Positions 25,725 to 34,804 of a stretch of DNA of 64,000 nt are shown here, in pieces (position 1 is the first letter of the stretch; every line of letters begins with the position of its first letter). The position numbers were made by a program, and so were the translations under genes. The DNA lies in assembly GCA_024401355.1 (NCBI GenBank), contig JAKSLF010000005.1, positions 1 through 64,000 on the forward strand, written 5' to 3'. Origin of the DNA: Bacteroidales bacterium (lineage in GTDB: Bacteria; Bacteroidota; Bacteroidia; Bacteroidales; Marinilabiliaceae). Under the pieces are notes generated by a model. It worked only from the letters and a program-made list of their open reading frames with translations, was not told where the DNA came from and did no database searches.

Positions 25725-26858
25725 ATGAGGTTTTTCCACTACATATTATTTTTGACTCTTCTTCCGCTCGTCTCTTTTGCCCAGGACGAACTTGAAACAT
25801 CAGGCACCTGCGGACCGGGACTCAACTGGGCTCTTGAAGGTACAGTCATTCGCATAAGTGGTAGTGGTCCTATGAACAATTTCACTACTCGATACATCAG
25901 CGATGAGGATGAGGACAGCGAGGAAAATGTTGCCCTTACCGAAAAGCAGAAAGCCAAAATTCGCAAGCAGAAGCTCAAGGAACGTGCCAAGATGAAGAAG
26001 AAGGTAGGTTATGTTGAGGACAATATGGACCACCTTATTCCGTGGTACAATTTCAACAAATTTGTCACTGGTGTCATTGTCGAGGAGGGTGTCACAACTA
26101 TTGGTGACAATGCCTTCAAAGGCTTCAAGGAACTTACTACCGTGCAGCTTCCTTCTTCGCTAGAAATGGTTGGTCGTGAGTCGTTCTATTGGTGTATTAA
26201 GCTCGATTCTATTAAACTTACCAATGCCAATATTATCAGCATTGGTGCCTTTAGTGGATGCTATGCCCTTAAAAGTGTTGATCTTGGTCGTAAGATTACT
26301 ACTATCGAGAAGAGTGCATTTTACCAATGTAAAGGACTTCGCAAAGTAAACTATGGAGGTTCGCTTGACGATTGGTTTGTTATAGATTTTCAGAGTGAAA
26401 ATTCCAATCCTATCAAGTATGCTGGACGTCTTTATATAGACAATCAGCTTGTCACTGAAGTTCATATTCCCGACACTATGACTATAGTTCCTCCCTATGT
26501 ATGCATGGGTATGACGTCGCTCAAGAAGCTTTATATTCCTGAAGGTGTTGTCAATATAGGTCCGCATTGTTTCGATGGTTGTCGTGCGCTTTCGATTGTT
26601 GATTCTCGTCCTGTCGAGCCACCTTTTCTCGAGCGTTATGCTTTCCTAAATACCGATATTCGCAAGGTCTATATATATTCCAATGACTATAAAGATTCAT
26701 ATCAGACGGCATGGGGCAAGCGTTATTCCTACCTTGTCGACGATCCTCTAGAACAGCCTCAAGAGCAGCTTCAGCCACAACCGCAAGCTCAACCTACAGA
26801 GGAGCAGCGCCCTAAGCAGCCTTCTGAAGTCAAAGGTAATGTAAAGAGAATATTTTAG
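25725..26858 (+). CDS. BspA-family leucine-rich-repeat secreted protein
   Basis: 377 residues. A signal peptide (about 1-19, cleaved near SFA) precedes the BspA-type opening SGTCGPGLNWALEGTVIRIS. After a charged, Lys-rich insert (about 65-90) come LRR_5 repeats such as VTTIGDNAFKGFKELTTVQL, then ISIGAFSGCYALKSVDLG and VNIGPHCFDGCRALSIVD. The C-terminus is a Pro/Gln-rich tail (about 345-377) without a recognisable T9SS tail. BspA-like proteins bind host or bacterial surfaces in oral Bacteroidetes; here only the fold is supported. It converges with the deacetylase gene 2 bp away. Confidence 0.85.
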   Translation: MRFFHYILFLTLLPLVSFAQDELETSGTCGPGLNWALEGTVIRISGSGPMNNFTTRYISDEDEDSEENVALTEKQKAKIRKQKLKERAKMKKKVGYVEDNMDHLIPWYNFNKFVTGVIVEEGVTTIGDNAFKGFKELTTVQLPSSLEMVGRESFYWCIKLDSIKLTNANIISIGAFSGCYALKSVDLGRKITTIEKSAFYQCKGLRKVNYGGSLDDWFVIDFQSENSNPIKYAGRLYIDNQLVTEVHIPDTMTIVPPYVCMGMTSLKKLYIPEGVVNIGPHCFDGCRALSIVDSRPVEPPFLERYAFLNTDIRKVYIYSNDYKDSYQTAWGKRYSYLVDDPLEQPQEQLQPQPQAQPTEEQRPKQPSEVKGNVKRIF

Positions 26859-26860
26859 GA

Positions 26861-27505
26861 TTATAGATCTCTCTCAATTTTTTCTATTATTCTTTCTGCC
26901 AGCCAGTCTGCCTTATCCATTCTATCGTGCAGCAGCACGATGTCGCCTTTTTTCAGTTGTCGCACTACCCTTTCAAGTACCTTTTCGCGGCTCTCGTTCC
27001 TTGTGTCAAACGACCGTACAGACCATCCTATTACTTTATAGCCCATTTGCTCTGTCGCCCATCTTATCATGGCGTTTGTTATACCTAGAGGTGGGCGGAA
27101 CAACTCTATTTTGATGCCAAGTTTTTCAAATGTTTCGTGGGCTTTTTTCAGTTCAGCCAGATATTTTTTACCTGTATAGAAACTGTGCATCGGGTTGTGG
27201 TAATATGTATGTTGGCCTATTGTATGTCCTTCGTCTACTATGCGTTTTACAATGTCAGGATATTTTTCCGCCTCGCTGGCAATGCAGAAAAAAGTGGCTT
27301 TTATATTGTGTTTTTTCAGCACGTCAAGCACTTTGGGTGTGTTCACTGGATGAGGTCCGTCGTCAAACGTAAGCATTATGCTTTCGTCGCCAGTGGTGCA
27401 TTGTGCATCGATATACATCTTTGCCCCGATATGTGTTGCCGCATACACCTCCCTTGCCAAAATGCAGATAACAGCCAATGCTATGATGACTACCACTACC
27501 ATCAT
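26861..27505 (-). CDS. Polysaccharide deacetylase (NodB homology domain, CE4)
   Basis: 214 residues with an N-terminal hydrophobic anchor (VVVVIIALAVICILA). The CE4 motifs are MLTFDDGPHPVNTPKVLD (DD), GHTIGQHTYYHNPMH (metal HxxxH), LFRPPLGI and VLLHDR. The family removes acetyl groups from peptidoglycan, chitin oligomers or other glycans. It starts 1 bp after the stop of the ketoacyl synthase gene, so the two are one operon, an unusual pairing that may point to modification of a lipid- or polyene-linked surface molecule (inference). Confidence 0.9.
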   Translation of the reverse strand: MMVVVVIIALAVICILAREVYAATHIGAKMYIDAQCTTGDESIMLTFDDGPHPVNTPKVLDVLKKHNIKATFFCIASEAEKYPDIVKRIVDEGHTIGQHTYYHNPMHSFYTGKKYLAELKKAHETFEKLGIKIELFRPPLGITNAMIRWATEQMGYKVIGWSVRSFDTRNESREKVLERVVRQLKKGDIVLLHDRMDKADWLAERIIEKIERDL

Positions 27506-27506
27506 T

Positions 27507-29303
27507 TTATCTAAGACTATATGTTTTCTTTATGTCATCAACCTCTATTGTTCCTATACAATTTTCTCCCTTTGTGGCACTCACAACATAGAACCATGCT
27601 CCGTCGTCGTGCGGTAGGGCACTACCCTTTTTGCCCATACGTCTAATTATTGTCTCAAGTGTTGGAGTCATCTCGTCTATAAGACCAATAAGAACATTCT
27701 TCTTGCCACTTGCTATTTCTATAGCCGCATCAATGATCATGTCGCTCATGCTTTTTTCTCTGTTGACGAAAGTCATATTATACTCTTCGCAACCCATAAG
27801 CAATGCCAGTGTACCACCTATGGTGTTGAATGTCGACTGTATGAATGGTGTTGGCGTAAGCATCTGTTCGTCGGTCTCAATAGCCGTCTTCAGAAATTTT
27901 TCGCTATCGCTCAGGCATCCATAGCTTGTTGCCGTTATTATCGAGTCTATTTTTTGTCCTTCAGCTGCTTTCAGTCCTGTTGCCACACCCATCTTCACGA
28001 GTCTGCTCATCCTTCGCCTCATATTGGCGTCTGTTATGATGCTCTTGAGGTCCCACTCTGCGTTGTATGTTGCTGTGGCATTTATATATAGCGTGTGTTT
28101 TATATTTCTGTTTAGAGAAGCTCTGCTGCTGTTTTTTTCAAATATTACAGCCGAACAGTTACCTCCGAAGCCAAATGAGTTAGACATTACAGCATTCACT
28201 TCGCAATTCGTTGTCTCTCTTGTTGGAGTCAATCCTGTCATGGCTATTGGTGTGCTGAAATTTTTGTTGCCCCACACCATCTGTTCCTTTATAGCCAATA
28301 CCGAGAAGACAGCTTCTATGGCTCCTGCTGCGGCAAGTGTATGTCCAGTCATCGCCTTTGTCGAGCTGAATGCCGGAATGTTTTCGCCCCATATTGCCTT
28401 TATGGCTGCCGATTCCGATGCGTCGTTGTTTGGTGTACCTGTACCGTGGGCATTTATGTAACTTATGTCTTCTGGTTCTATACCTGCCTTCTTCAGGGCT
28501 TCCCGCATGGCTTTTTGCGGACCTCTTCCTTCGGCTGATACAGCAGTCTGGTGGTATGCATCGTTAGCATTAGCATATCCAGTCACCTGACAATAAGTCT
28601 GCTTTTTGCCTTTGTCAGCCTCCAGCACAATATATGCCGCCGCTTCGCCAAGATTTAAGCCAGCACGCGTCTCGTCAAATGGTCGGCACTTCTCGCTATC
28701 CAGTATCATCAGCGACTTGAATCCATCTATAGTATATGCACATAGTGCATCTGTTCCGCCTACTACTACTCGTTCCGCCAGTCCTTGTTCTATCATTCTA
28801 GCGCCCATCATTATGGCGTTAGCTGCTGATGAACAAGCCGTGCTTATTGCTGTTGTCATGCCGCCTATACCACATGCCTCTGCTATCATTCTTGTGCTTG
28901 ATGCACAGTCGTGTTGTGCCACATATCTTAGTCGTCCTTTGTTATTGTCGCCCATGTATTCTTTGTAGAAAGTAGGCGTCATGTCCATGCCTCCAACAGT
29001 TGTAGACGATATGAAGCATGTGTTGTCCAGGTCTTCTATGCCTGCATCTCTGATAGCTTCCTTAGCAGCCACTATACCTAGTAGTGCTGTTCGTGAAATG
29101 GTCTTCTTTTTGTCTATGCCAAGCAAGCTTTTCAATTCGTCGTTCGTCATCTCTACTTCGCCAACTGGAACGTCTATCTTTGTGCTGAAGTTCAGTGGTT
29201 TGCGCAGTGTCTCCTTCACGTTATTTCCCTTTAGCGTGTTGAGTGTTTCGTTAACGCCTACACCTAGTGACGATATGATGCCTATGCCTGTAACATTTAC
29301 CAT
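27507..29303 (-). CDS. Beta-ketoacyl synthase fused to a chain-length-factor-like (ketoacyl-synt_2) domain
   Basis: 598 residues, much longer than FabF (about 410). Residues 1-400 form a complete KS: the active Cys157 in AISTACSSAANA, His in NAHGTGTPNNDAS and His in KAMTGHTLAAAGA. Residues about 410-598 (ATYNAEWDLKSI to CIGTIEVDDIKKTYSL) look like a second thiolase-fold half of the ketoacyl-synt_2 type: it has ATSYGCLSDSEKF and FIQSTFNTIGGTLALLMG but no catalytic triad. Such domains occur as separate genes in aryl polyene and flexirubin clusters. No acyl carrier protein, dehydratase or reductase is nearby. Confidence 0.85.
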   Translation of the reverse strand: MVNVTGIGIISSLGVGVNETLNTLKGNNVKETLRKPLNFSTKIDVPVGEVEMTNDELKSLLGIDKKKTISRTALLGIVAAKEAIRDAGIEDLDNTCFISSTTVGGMDMTPTFYKEYMGDNNKGRLRYVAQHDCASSTRMIAEACGIGGMTTAISTACSSAANAIMMGARMIEQGLAERVVVGGTDALCAYTIDGFKSLMILDSEKCRPFDETRAGLNLGEAAAYIVLEADKGKKQTYCQVTGYANANDAYHQTAVSAEGRGPQKAMREALKKAGIEPEDISYINAHGTGTPNNDASESAAIKAIWGENIPAFSSTKAMTGHTLAAAGAIEAVFSVLAIKEQMVWGNKNFSTPIAMTGLTPTRETTNCEVNAVMSNSFGFGGNCSAVIFEKNSSRASLNRNIKHTLYINATATYNAEWDLKSIITDANMRRRMSRLVKMGVATGLKAAEGQKIDSIITATSYGCLSDSEKFLKTAIETDEQMLTPTPFIQSTFNTIGGTLALLMGCEEYNMTFVNREKSMSDMIIDAAIEIASGKKNVLIGLIDEMTPTLETIIRRMGKKGSALPHDDGAWFYVVSATKGENCIGTIEVDDIKKTYSLR

Positions 29304-29363
29304 TTTACGCTTTTTTGCCTCTGTTATATGTTCAAAATGTACCTTTTTGATACTTTTCTACGG

Positions 29364-29371
29364 CAAAGATA
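29364..29371 (-). promoter_or_regulatory. Bacteroidetes -7 element for the ketoacyl synthase operon
   Basis: On the minus strand TATCTTTG fits TAnnTTTG, 60 bp upstream of the ATG at 29303. It lies back to back with the porU -7 element at 29395, so the two divergent promoters share a short region. Confidence 0.5.
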
Positions 29372-29394
29372 GCCACAAAGCAGTAAAAAAGAAT

Positions 29395-29402
29395 TAAATT
29401 TG
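29395..29402 (+). promoter_or_regulatory. Bacteroidetes -7 element for porU
   Basis: TAAATTTG fits TAnnTTTG, 16 bp upstream of the porU ATG. No obvious -33 element. Confidence 0.55.
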
Positions 29403-29418
29403 TATCGTTTTTACGCGT

Positions 29419-32400
29419 ATGAACAAAAAGTGGGCTTACATACTGGCTCTTACCCTCGCTTCATTTATGCCTTTTAGTGCATCGGCCGAGGGCAATAAGA
29501 CTATTACACCACGTGCTTCTCAATCTGTCCTCGCTAGTGGCAATTGGGCTAAGGTGAGTGTGTCTTCGTCAGGAATTTATCTGCTCACCAATTCTGCCCT
29601 CAGCCAAATGGGTTATTCCGACCCTTCCAAAGTAGCTATTTTTGGCAACGGAGGCAGTGCTATTCCATTCTCCAATAACACTCTACGTATCGACGACCTT
29701 CATCAGGTTCCTTGTCTTCGTACCGATAAAGGTTTGCTTTTCTATGCTGAGGGTATAGTTACGTGGGAGTCTGAAGGCAGTCGCTATTCTGCTTCTGTCA
29801 ATCCATACAGCAATCATTCATACTATTTTATAACCGACACCTCTACACCTGGTATCGTTCCTTCTTCAGCACCTGTTGTTGAAACTTCCGATGTCTCTTC
29901 GGTAAATTCGTCGACAGCTCTCATGTATTCACATCATGAGAACAACGATGTCAATCTCCAGAAATCTGGACGTGACTGGTTTGGTGAGGAACTCAAAAAC
30001 TCGAAGTCCACTGCCAACATTGACATGTCTCTGCCACGTCGTTCTTCGCCTGACGATCTTATATATCTTGACTTCCGTCTTGTCTCTACATCGTCGGCCA
30101 GCACTAGCTATACCGTCACATTCAACGGCAAGGATGTAGCAAGTGGTACCATAAGCGGCATAGGTTCCAACGACTATGCTCGTTCCATCACACGAAGTGT
30201 AAACTTCAAGAGTGACGACACTTCTGCCAGTAAGGTGACAGTCAGTATGACTTTCAACTCTTCTGCCGACCGTGGATGGATTGACTATGTTACTGCTACG
30301 ACAACCTCTCCGCTCGACATGGCCAATGCTTCGCAGATACGTTTCAGTACTCCTGCCGGTGACGAATTCGATAATATTTTTAGATATTCCATAGCCAATG
30401 CACCTTCGTCGCTTCAGGTGTGGGACGTCAGTTCGCCATCTGAACCTCGTGCTATGAATGTTACTTCTTCGTCTTTTGTTGCTAGTGTCGACAATGCCCG
30501 TTCTTTCGTAGCTTTTTCCTCGAATGGTACTTTTGACGAACCTTCATTCGTTGGCCGTGTGGCAAATCAGAATCTCCATGCCCAGCAGGGAGTCAACTAT
30601 ATCATCATTACTGTCGATGAATTTTTAGATGAGGCCAAGCGTCTTGCCGAAGCCCACACATATTACTCGGGTCTTTCTGTCGCTGTTGTTACATGTAATC
30701 AGATCTATAACGAATTTTCATCAGGCAAGCGAGATGTGACTGCCCTCCGCGACTATGTCAAGATGGTACGAGATCGTGGTCTGCGTGGTCAGGGAGACGA
30801 TCTTCGATGCGTTCTTCTTTTTGGTCAGGGTTCATACAACAATATTCTCGAGTCGGACAACAACCGTGTGCCTACTTATCAGTCGTCCAACTCCATCTCC
30901 TCTACGCAGACATACGTAACCGACGACTTTTTCGGATGGCTTGACGACAACGAAGGTTCTAGCGACGTCTCTGCTCGTCTTGATGTGGGCGTCGGACGCT
31001 TCCCTTGTTCCACTATTGAACAAGCACGCAACCTTGTCAACAAATCCATCACCTATTTGTCATCACTTGACCCTGGTTCCTGGAAAGCTTCTGTCACATT
31101 TGCCTCCGACGATGGAGACGAGAATGAACATCTTATTAATGCCGAGAAGATGGCTGCCAAGTTTGAGCAGATCTATCCTGACATGACTGTCAATCGTATA
31201 TTCATCGAGGCCTACAAGGCTTCACAGACAAGCACCGGCATCATCTATCATCAGGCACATACCGACTTTATGAACGCCTTCAACAATGGTAGCACCGTTA
31301 TCGACTATGTTGGACATGCCGCTGCGTATGGCTTTACGGGCGACGGACTTTTTCATCAGAATGACATTGTCCATCTGACCAACAAGACACGCCTTCCGCT
31401 TCTCATCACAGCCGCATGTGATTTCTGTCCTTTTGACCATAATATATTCAGTGGTAGTGAAGAAGGACTCATCTACCCTAATGGAGGATTTATTGGAGTG
31501 CTTGGTTCTTCACGTATTGTATATAGCACCAGCAACTACAAGCTTAATAATGCTGTGCTCGACTATCTCTTTGCAGACGATGCTCAGGGACATCCACTCA
31601 CCATAGGTGAAGCCATATCAAGAGGCAAAGTTGCCTCAGGTGGACTTGTCAATTCGCTCAAGTACATCTACCTTGGCGACCCTGCGATCATCCTTCCTCG
31701 TCAAAGTCGTTCCGTCTCTGTTGAGACAGTCAACGGCGAACCAGCCGAGCTCTCTGACACACCATTGCAGGCACTCAACATGTCTACTATAGCAGGTTCT
31801 GTTTATACCGCTTCGGGCAATGTCGACAGCACTTTCAATGGCACCATACAACTCGTTCTTTTCGACAAGCGTTCCACTACCTACACCTCTGGGCTCAAGA
31901 GTAGTGTCTACTCTTTTGAGGAATATAAAAACCCTGTCTATAAAGGTTCTGCTGAAGTACGCAATGGTCGCTATACCCTTGACTTCATGCTCTCAAAAGA
32001 CATTAATCCAGACGTCCAGTATGGTCGTGCATTCCTCTATGCCGTTGCCGACAATCAGCAAGACGAAGCATACGGCGCCTACAACCAGATTCTTGTGGGT
32101 GGCATTGCCGACAAAGTCGAAGTTGACTCCGATGGACCTTCTATTAAAGCATGGGTTGACTTTGAGCAGTTCCACGATGGACAAATCTCTGGTGCTAATC
32201 CTGTACTCTATGCCACTTTTGAAGATGCTTCCGGCATCAACACTTCGGGTCTTGGAGCTGGCCACGATTTATGTGTCTATATTAATGGTGACCGCAACAA
32301 TGCTATCTGCCTCAATGGCGATTTTGTCTATGATGCAGGCAGTCACACTCGCGGCTCCCTTACCTATAGGTTCAGCGGCATTGCCGATGGACTTCAATGT

Positions 32401-32790
32401 CTCACGCTCAAAGCTTGGGACAATGTGAACAACTCTTCCTCTGTCGACCTTAACCTCAAGGTGGTCGGCGGTAGTGACATCACTTTTGGTCAGACGCAAC
32501 TATTCCCGTCGCCTCTTGACGTCTCTTGTCAGCCGCTCATGCTCCGTTTCACACATAATGACGGTGCTACGACACTCAAGCTCAATGTGCGCGTCTTTGC
32601 AGTTGACGGCAGCCTTATGGCCAGAGCTTCCTTCGATGTTGTCTCGGCAGCCAATACTGCCACAGTCGACCTCTCTGCCTCGGTGCCTGGCGTCAGTACA
32701 CTTCCACGTGGACTCTATCTCGTCTCTGTCGACGTCGATAGCAGCAGTGGGCGCAAGGGATCTTTCACTAAACGTTTGTCAGTAAAATGA
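29419..32790 (+). CDS. porU: Type IX secretion system sortase PorU (C25 gingipain family)
   Basis: 1123 residues with a signal peptide (about 1-23). PorU is the outer-membrane sortase that cuts off the C-terminal signal of T9SS cargo and attaches it to anionic LPS. The C25 catalytic region has VIDYVGHAAAYGFTGDGL (His633) and LITAACDFCPFDH (Cys667), then GGFIGVLGSSRIVYST. The C-terminus ends in a beta domain, LPRGLYLVSVDVD to FTKRLSVK, resembling the T9SS-type tail. A second gene, porV, follows 76 bp downstream as in other Bacteroidetes. This implies a working T9SS in the organism. Confidence 0.93.
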   Translation: MNKKWAYILALTLASFMPFSASAEGNKTITPRASQSVLASGNWAKVSVSSSGIYLLTNSALSQMGYSDPSKVAIFGNGGSAIPFSNNTLRIDDLHQVPCLRTDKGLLFYAEGIVTWESEGSRYSASVNPYSNHSYYFITDTSTPGIVPSSAPVVETSDVSSVNSSTALMYSHHENNDVNLQKSGRDWFGEELKNSKSTANIDMSLPRRSSPDDLIYLDFRLVSTSSASTSYTVTFNGKDVASGTISGIGSNDYARSITRSVNFKSDDTSASKVTVSMTFNSSADRGWIDYVTATTTSPLDMANASQIRFSTPAGDEFDNIFRYSIANAPSSLQVWDVSSPSEPRAMNVTSSSFVASVDNARSFVAFSSNGTFDEPSFVGRVANQNLHAQQGVNYIIITVDEFLDEAKRLAEAHTYYSGLSVAVVTCNQIYNEFSSGKRDVTALRDYVKMVRDRGLRGQGDDLRCVLLFGQGSYNNILESDNNRVPTYQSSNSISSTQTYVTDDFFGWLDDNEGSSDVSARLDVGVGRFPCSTIEQARNLVNKSITYLSSLDPGSWKASVTFASDDGDENEHLINAEKMAAKFEQIYPDMTVNRIFIEAYKASQTSTGIIYHQAHTDFMNAFNNGSTVIDYVGHAAAYGFTGDGLFHQNDIVHLTNKTRLPLLITAACDFCPFDHNIFSGSEEGLIYPNGGFIGVLGSSRIVYSTSNYKLNNAVLDYLFADDAQGHPLTIGEAISRGKVASGGLVNSLKYIYLGDPAIILPRQSRSVSVETVNGEPAELSDTPLQALNMSTIAGSVYTASGNVDSTFNGTIQLVLFDKRSTTYTSGLKSSVYSFEEYKNPVYKGSAEVRNGRYTLDFMLSKDINPDVQYGRAFLYAVADNQQDEAYGAYNQILVGGIADKVEVDSDGPSIKAWVDFEQFHDGQISGANPVLYATFEDASGINTSGLGAGHDLCVYINGDRNNAICLNGDFVYDAGSHTRGSLTYRFSGIADGLQCLTLKAWDNVNNSSSVDLNLKVVGGSDITFGQTQLFPSPLDVSCQPLMLRFTHNDGATTLKLNVRVFAVDGSLMARASFDVVSAANTATVDLSASVPGVSTLPRGLYLVSVDVDSSSGRKGSFTKRLSVK

Positions 32791-32811
32791 TGCTATTATA
32801 AACATTTAAAC

Positions 32812-32819
32812 TATCTTTG
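32812..32819 (+). promoter_or_regulatory. Bacteroidetes -7 element for porV
   Basis: TATCTTTG fits TAnnTTTG, 47 bp upstream of the porV ATG, so porV can be transcribed apart from porU. Confidence 0.5.
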
Positions 32820-32866
32820 CCTATCGAATAGACCATCTACCCAATTTTGTAGATTTAATATTAACG

Positions 32867-34042
32867 ATGAAAAAGACTCTTTTCAACATTCTGGCTTCTG
32901 CTTCATTGCTCATTGCCAGTAGTATTTTTGTCAAGGCACAGACAGATAATAATCCTATTCCGTCATCTGTGCAGATGCTCAACATTGCTCCTGAAGCTCG
33001 CGGTACAGCCATGGGTGATGCTGGTGTTGCATCTACACCTGACGTCAATTCGCAGCATTGGAACCCGGCCAAGTATGCCTTCATGGATTCCAAGGCTGGC
33101 GTCTCTATCTCTATCACTCCTTGGCTTCGCAGCCTCGTGAGCGATATCAACCTCTTCTATATGGCTGGTTACTATCAAGTCAATCAGCGTAACAATGTCA
33201 GTGCATCTATTCGTTACTTCTCGCTTGGTGACCTTGTCTTCTATGACGAGCGTGGCGACGAGCAGGGTACATATAAACCTAATGAATTTGCCATCGATGG
33301 AGCTTACTCGCTTAAGCTCTCTGACATGCTCTCTGGTGCCGTAGCACTCCGCTTCATCCATTCAGACCTTGGTTTCCAGCAGGAGGATGACTCCTACTCT
33401 GCCGGCAACGCCTTTGCTGCCGATGTTGCTTTCTACTTCAAGAAGAAAGTCAAAGTTGACCGCGACCGTACAGCTGACTTCATGGCCGGCATCAACATTT
33501 CAAACCTTGGTACTAAGATTACCTACGACGATGGTAATACCAACGAATACCTTCCTGCTAACCTCAAGCTCGGTGTAGGTTTCTTCTACGATGTAGACAA
33601 CTACAACCGCATAGGTGCTGCCTTTGATGTCAACAAACTGCTCGTGCCAACGCCTACATACCGTAATGTCAGTGACACAGAATCTGACCAGACAGCATAC
33701 GAACGCCGCATGGCTTACTACGACCAGTCAGTCATCAAGTCAATATTCACATCCTTCTCTGATGCACCAAATGGCGCCAAGGAGGAGTTCCAGGAAATAG
33801 ACTTCATGGGTGGTATAGAATACACCTATAACAAGCTCTTCTCTGCACGTGCCGGTTACCACTACAATCCTGAAAACAAAGGTAACCTCAAGTATGCTAC
33901 AGTTGGTCTTGGTGTCAAGTACAAGATGCTCAATGTTGACGCTTCCTACATCTTTACAGTCGGACAGGCAAACAACAATTCGGCTTTGGCTAACACCGTG
34001 CGTATCACACTTGGATTTGACCTTGGAAAGCTCATCAAGTAG
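32867..34042 (+). CDS. porV: Type IX secretion system outer membrane shuttle protein PorV (LptO)
   Basis: 391 residues with a signal peptide (about 1-24, cleaved near VKAQ). PorV is a FadL-like outer-membrane barrel that picks up cargo at the SprA translocon and brings it to PorU. The N-terminal plug IAPEARGTAMGDAGVASTPD and NSQHWNPAKYAFMD are typical. The rest is alternating amphipathic strands ending in LANTVRITLGFDLGKLIK. A strong terminator lies 35 bp after the stop. Confidence 0.93.
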   Translation: MKKTLFNILASASLLIASSIFVKAQTDNNPIPSSVQMLNIAPEARGTAMGDAGVASTPDVNSQHWNPAKYAFMDSKAGVSISITPWLRSLVSDINLFYMAGYYQVNQRNNVSASIRYFSLGDLVFYDERGDEQGTYKPNEFAIDGAYSLKLSDMLSGAVALRFIHSDLGFQQEDDSYSAGNAFAADVAFYFKKKVKVDRDRTADFMAGINISNLGTKITYDDGNTNEYLPANLKLGVGFFYDVDNYNRIGAAFDVNKLLVPTPTYRNVSDTESDQTAYERRMAYYDQSVIKSIFTSFSDAPNGAKEEFQEIDFMGGIEYTYNKLFSARAGYHYNPENKGNLKYATVGLGVKYKMLNVDASYIFTVGQANNNSALANTVRITLGFDLGKLIK

Positions 34043-34077
34043 TATTTAGACGCGCTAGCACGTCTTCTCTATAAAAT

Positions 34078-34108
34078 AAAAAGGAACCTCGAGAGGTTCC
34101 TTTTTTGT
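34078..34108 (+). terminator. Rho-independent terminator after porV
   Basis: The inverted repeat AAAAAGGAACCTC (34078-34090) pairs with GAGGTTCCTTTTT (34093-34105), followed by more T. It is nearly symmetrical and so may also serve the convergent CoA-transferase operon. Confidence 0.88.
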
Positions 34109-34141
34109 TCTTTATTATTGCTTCAGAAGTACCTTTTCCCT

Positions 34142-34804
34142 TTACTCCATCACCTTCAAATCATCACTTATAATAAGATGTGCTTCAGTTGCCGCCATTA
34201 TCTCCTCTATTGTATATTGAGGATTATATTCCTTAAGTACTATTCCCTCTGGCGTTATTTCCATCACTCCCATTTCAGTTATTATCATGTCGACCACACC
34301 TTTTGCCGTCAGCGGATAGGTGCACCTCTTCAATATTTTTGGCATACCCTTCTGCGTATGTTCCATGGTTACAATAACCTTTTTTGCACCCACAACCAGA
34401 TCCATAGCGCCACCCATACCATGTACAGCCTTTCCTGGTATTATCCAGTTGGCAATGTCGCCGTTTTCAGCCACCTGCATCGAGCCGAGTATAGTCTTGT
34501 CGACATGTCCACCACGTATTATCGTAAACGAAAACGAGCTATCGAAGAACATACCGTCATGCTCTACACCTGCTGGATTGCCGCTAGGGTCCACAATGTA
34601 GTATATACCATCTTCCTTCACCTTCTCGTCGCAAGCACACAATCCTATGAAGCCATTTTCAGACTGAAGCGTAATCTTCACGTCCTGACCTACATAGTGT
34701 GGTATCAACGTTGGCAGACCTATGCCCAAATTAACCACGTCACCGTCCTCCAGTTCGCGTGCTGCTCTTTTTGCTATGAAATGCTTAATCTCCTCTTTGT
34801 TCAT
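34142..34804 (-). CDS. 3-oxoacid CoA-transferase subunit B (AtoA/ScoB-like)
   Basis: 220 residues. Family I CoA-transferase beta subunit: the catalytic Glu49 lies in ITLQSENGFIGL, with VVNLGIGLPTLIPHYV before it and the later GGAMDLVVGAKKVIVTMEHT. It works with the alpha subunit to move CoA between short-chain acids, such as acetoacetate, acetate, succinate or butyrate; the donor/acceptor pair cannot be told from sequence alone. The ATG overlaps the stop of the alpha gene by one base (TAATG), a coupling usual for the two subunits. Confidence 0.93.
   Translation of the reverse strand: MNKEEIKHFIAKRAARELEDGDVVNLGIGLPTLIPHYVGQDVKITLQSENGFIGLCACDEKVKEDGIYYIVDPSGNPAGVEHDGMFFDSSFSFTIIRGGHVDKTILGSMQVAENGDIANWIIPGKAVHGMGGAMDLVVGAKKVIVTMEHTQKGMPKILKRCTYPLTAKGVVDMIITEMGVMEITPEGIVLKEYNPQYTIEEIMAATEAHLIISDDLKVME

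Noticed and set aside
32702..32715. TTCCACGTGG core in porU resembling parS
   Set aside because: Only 11 of 14 positions match the palindrome and it lies in the middle of coding sequence; the other three sites are perfect.
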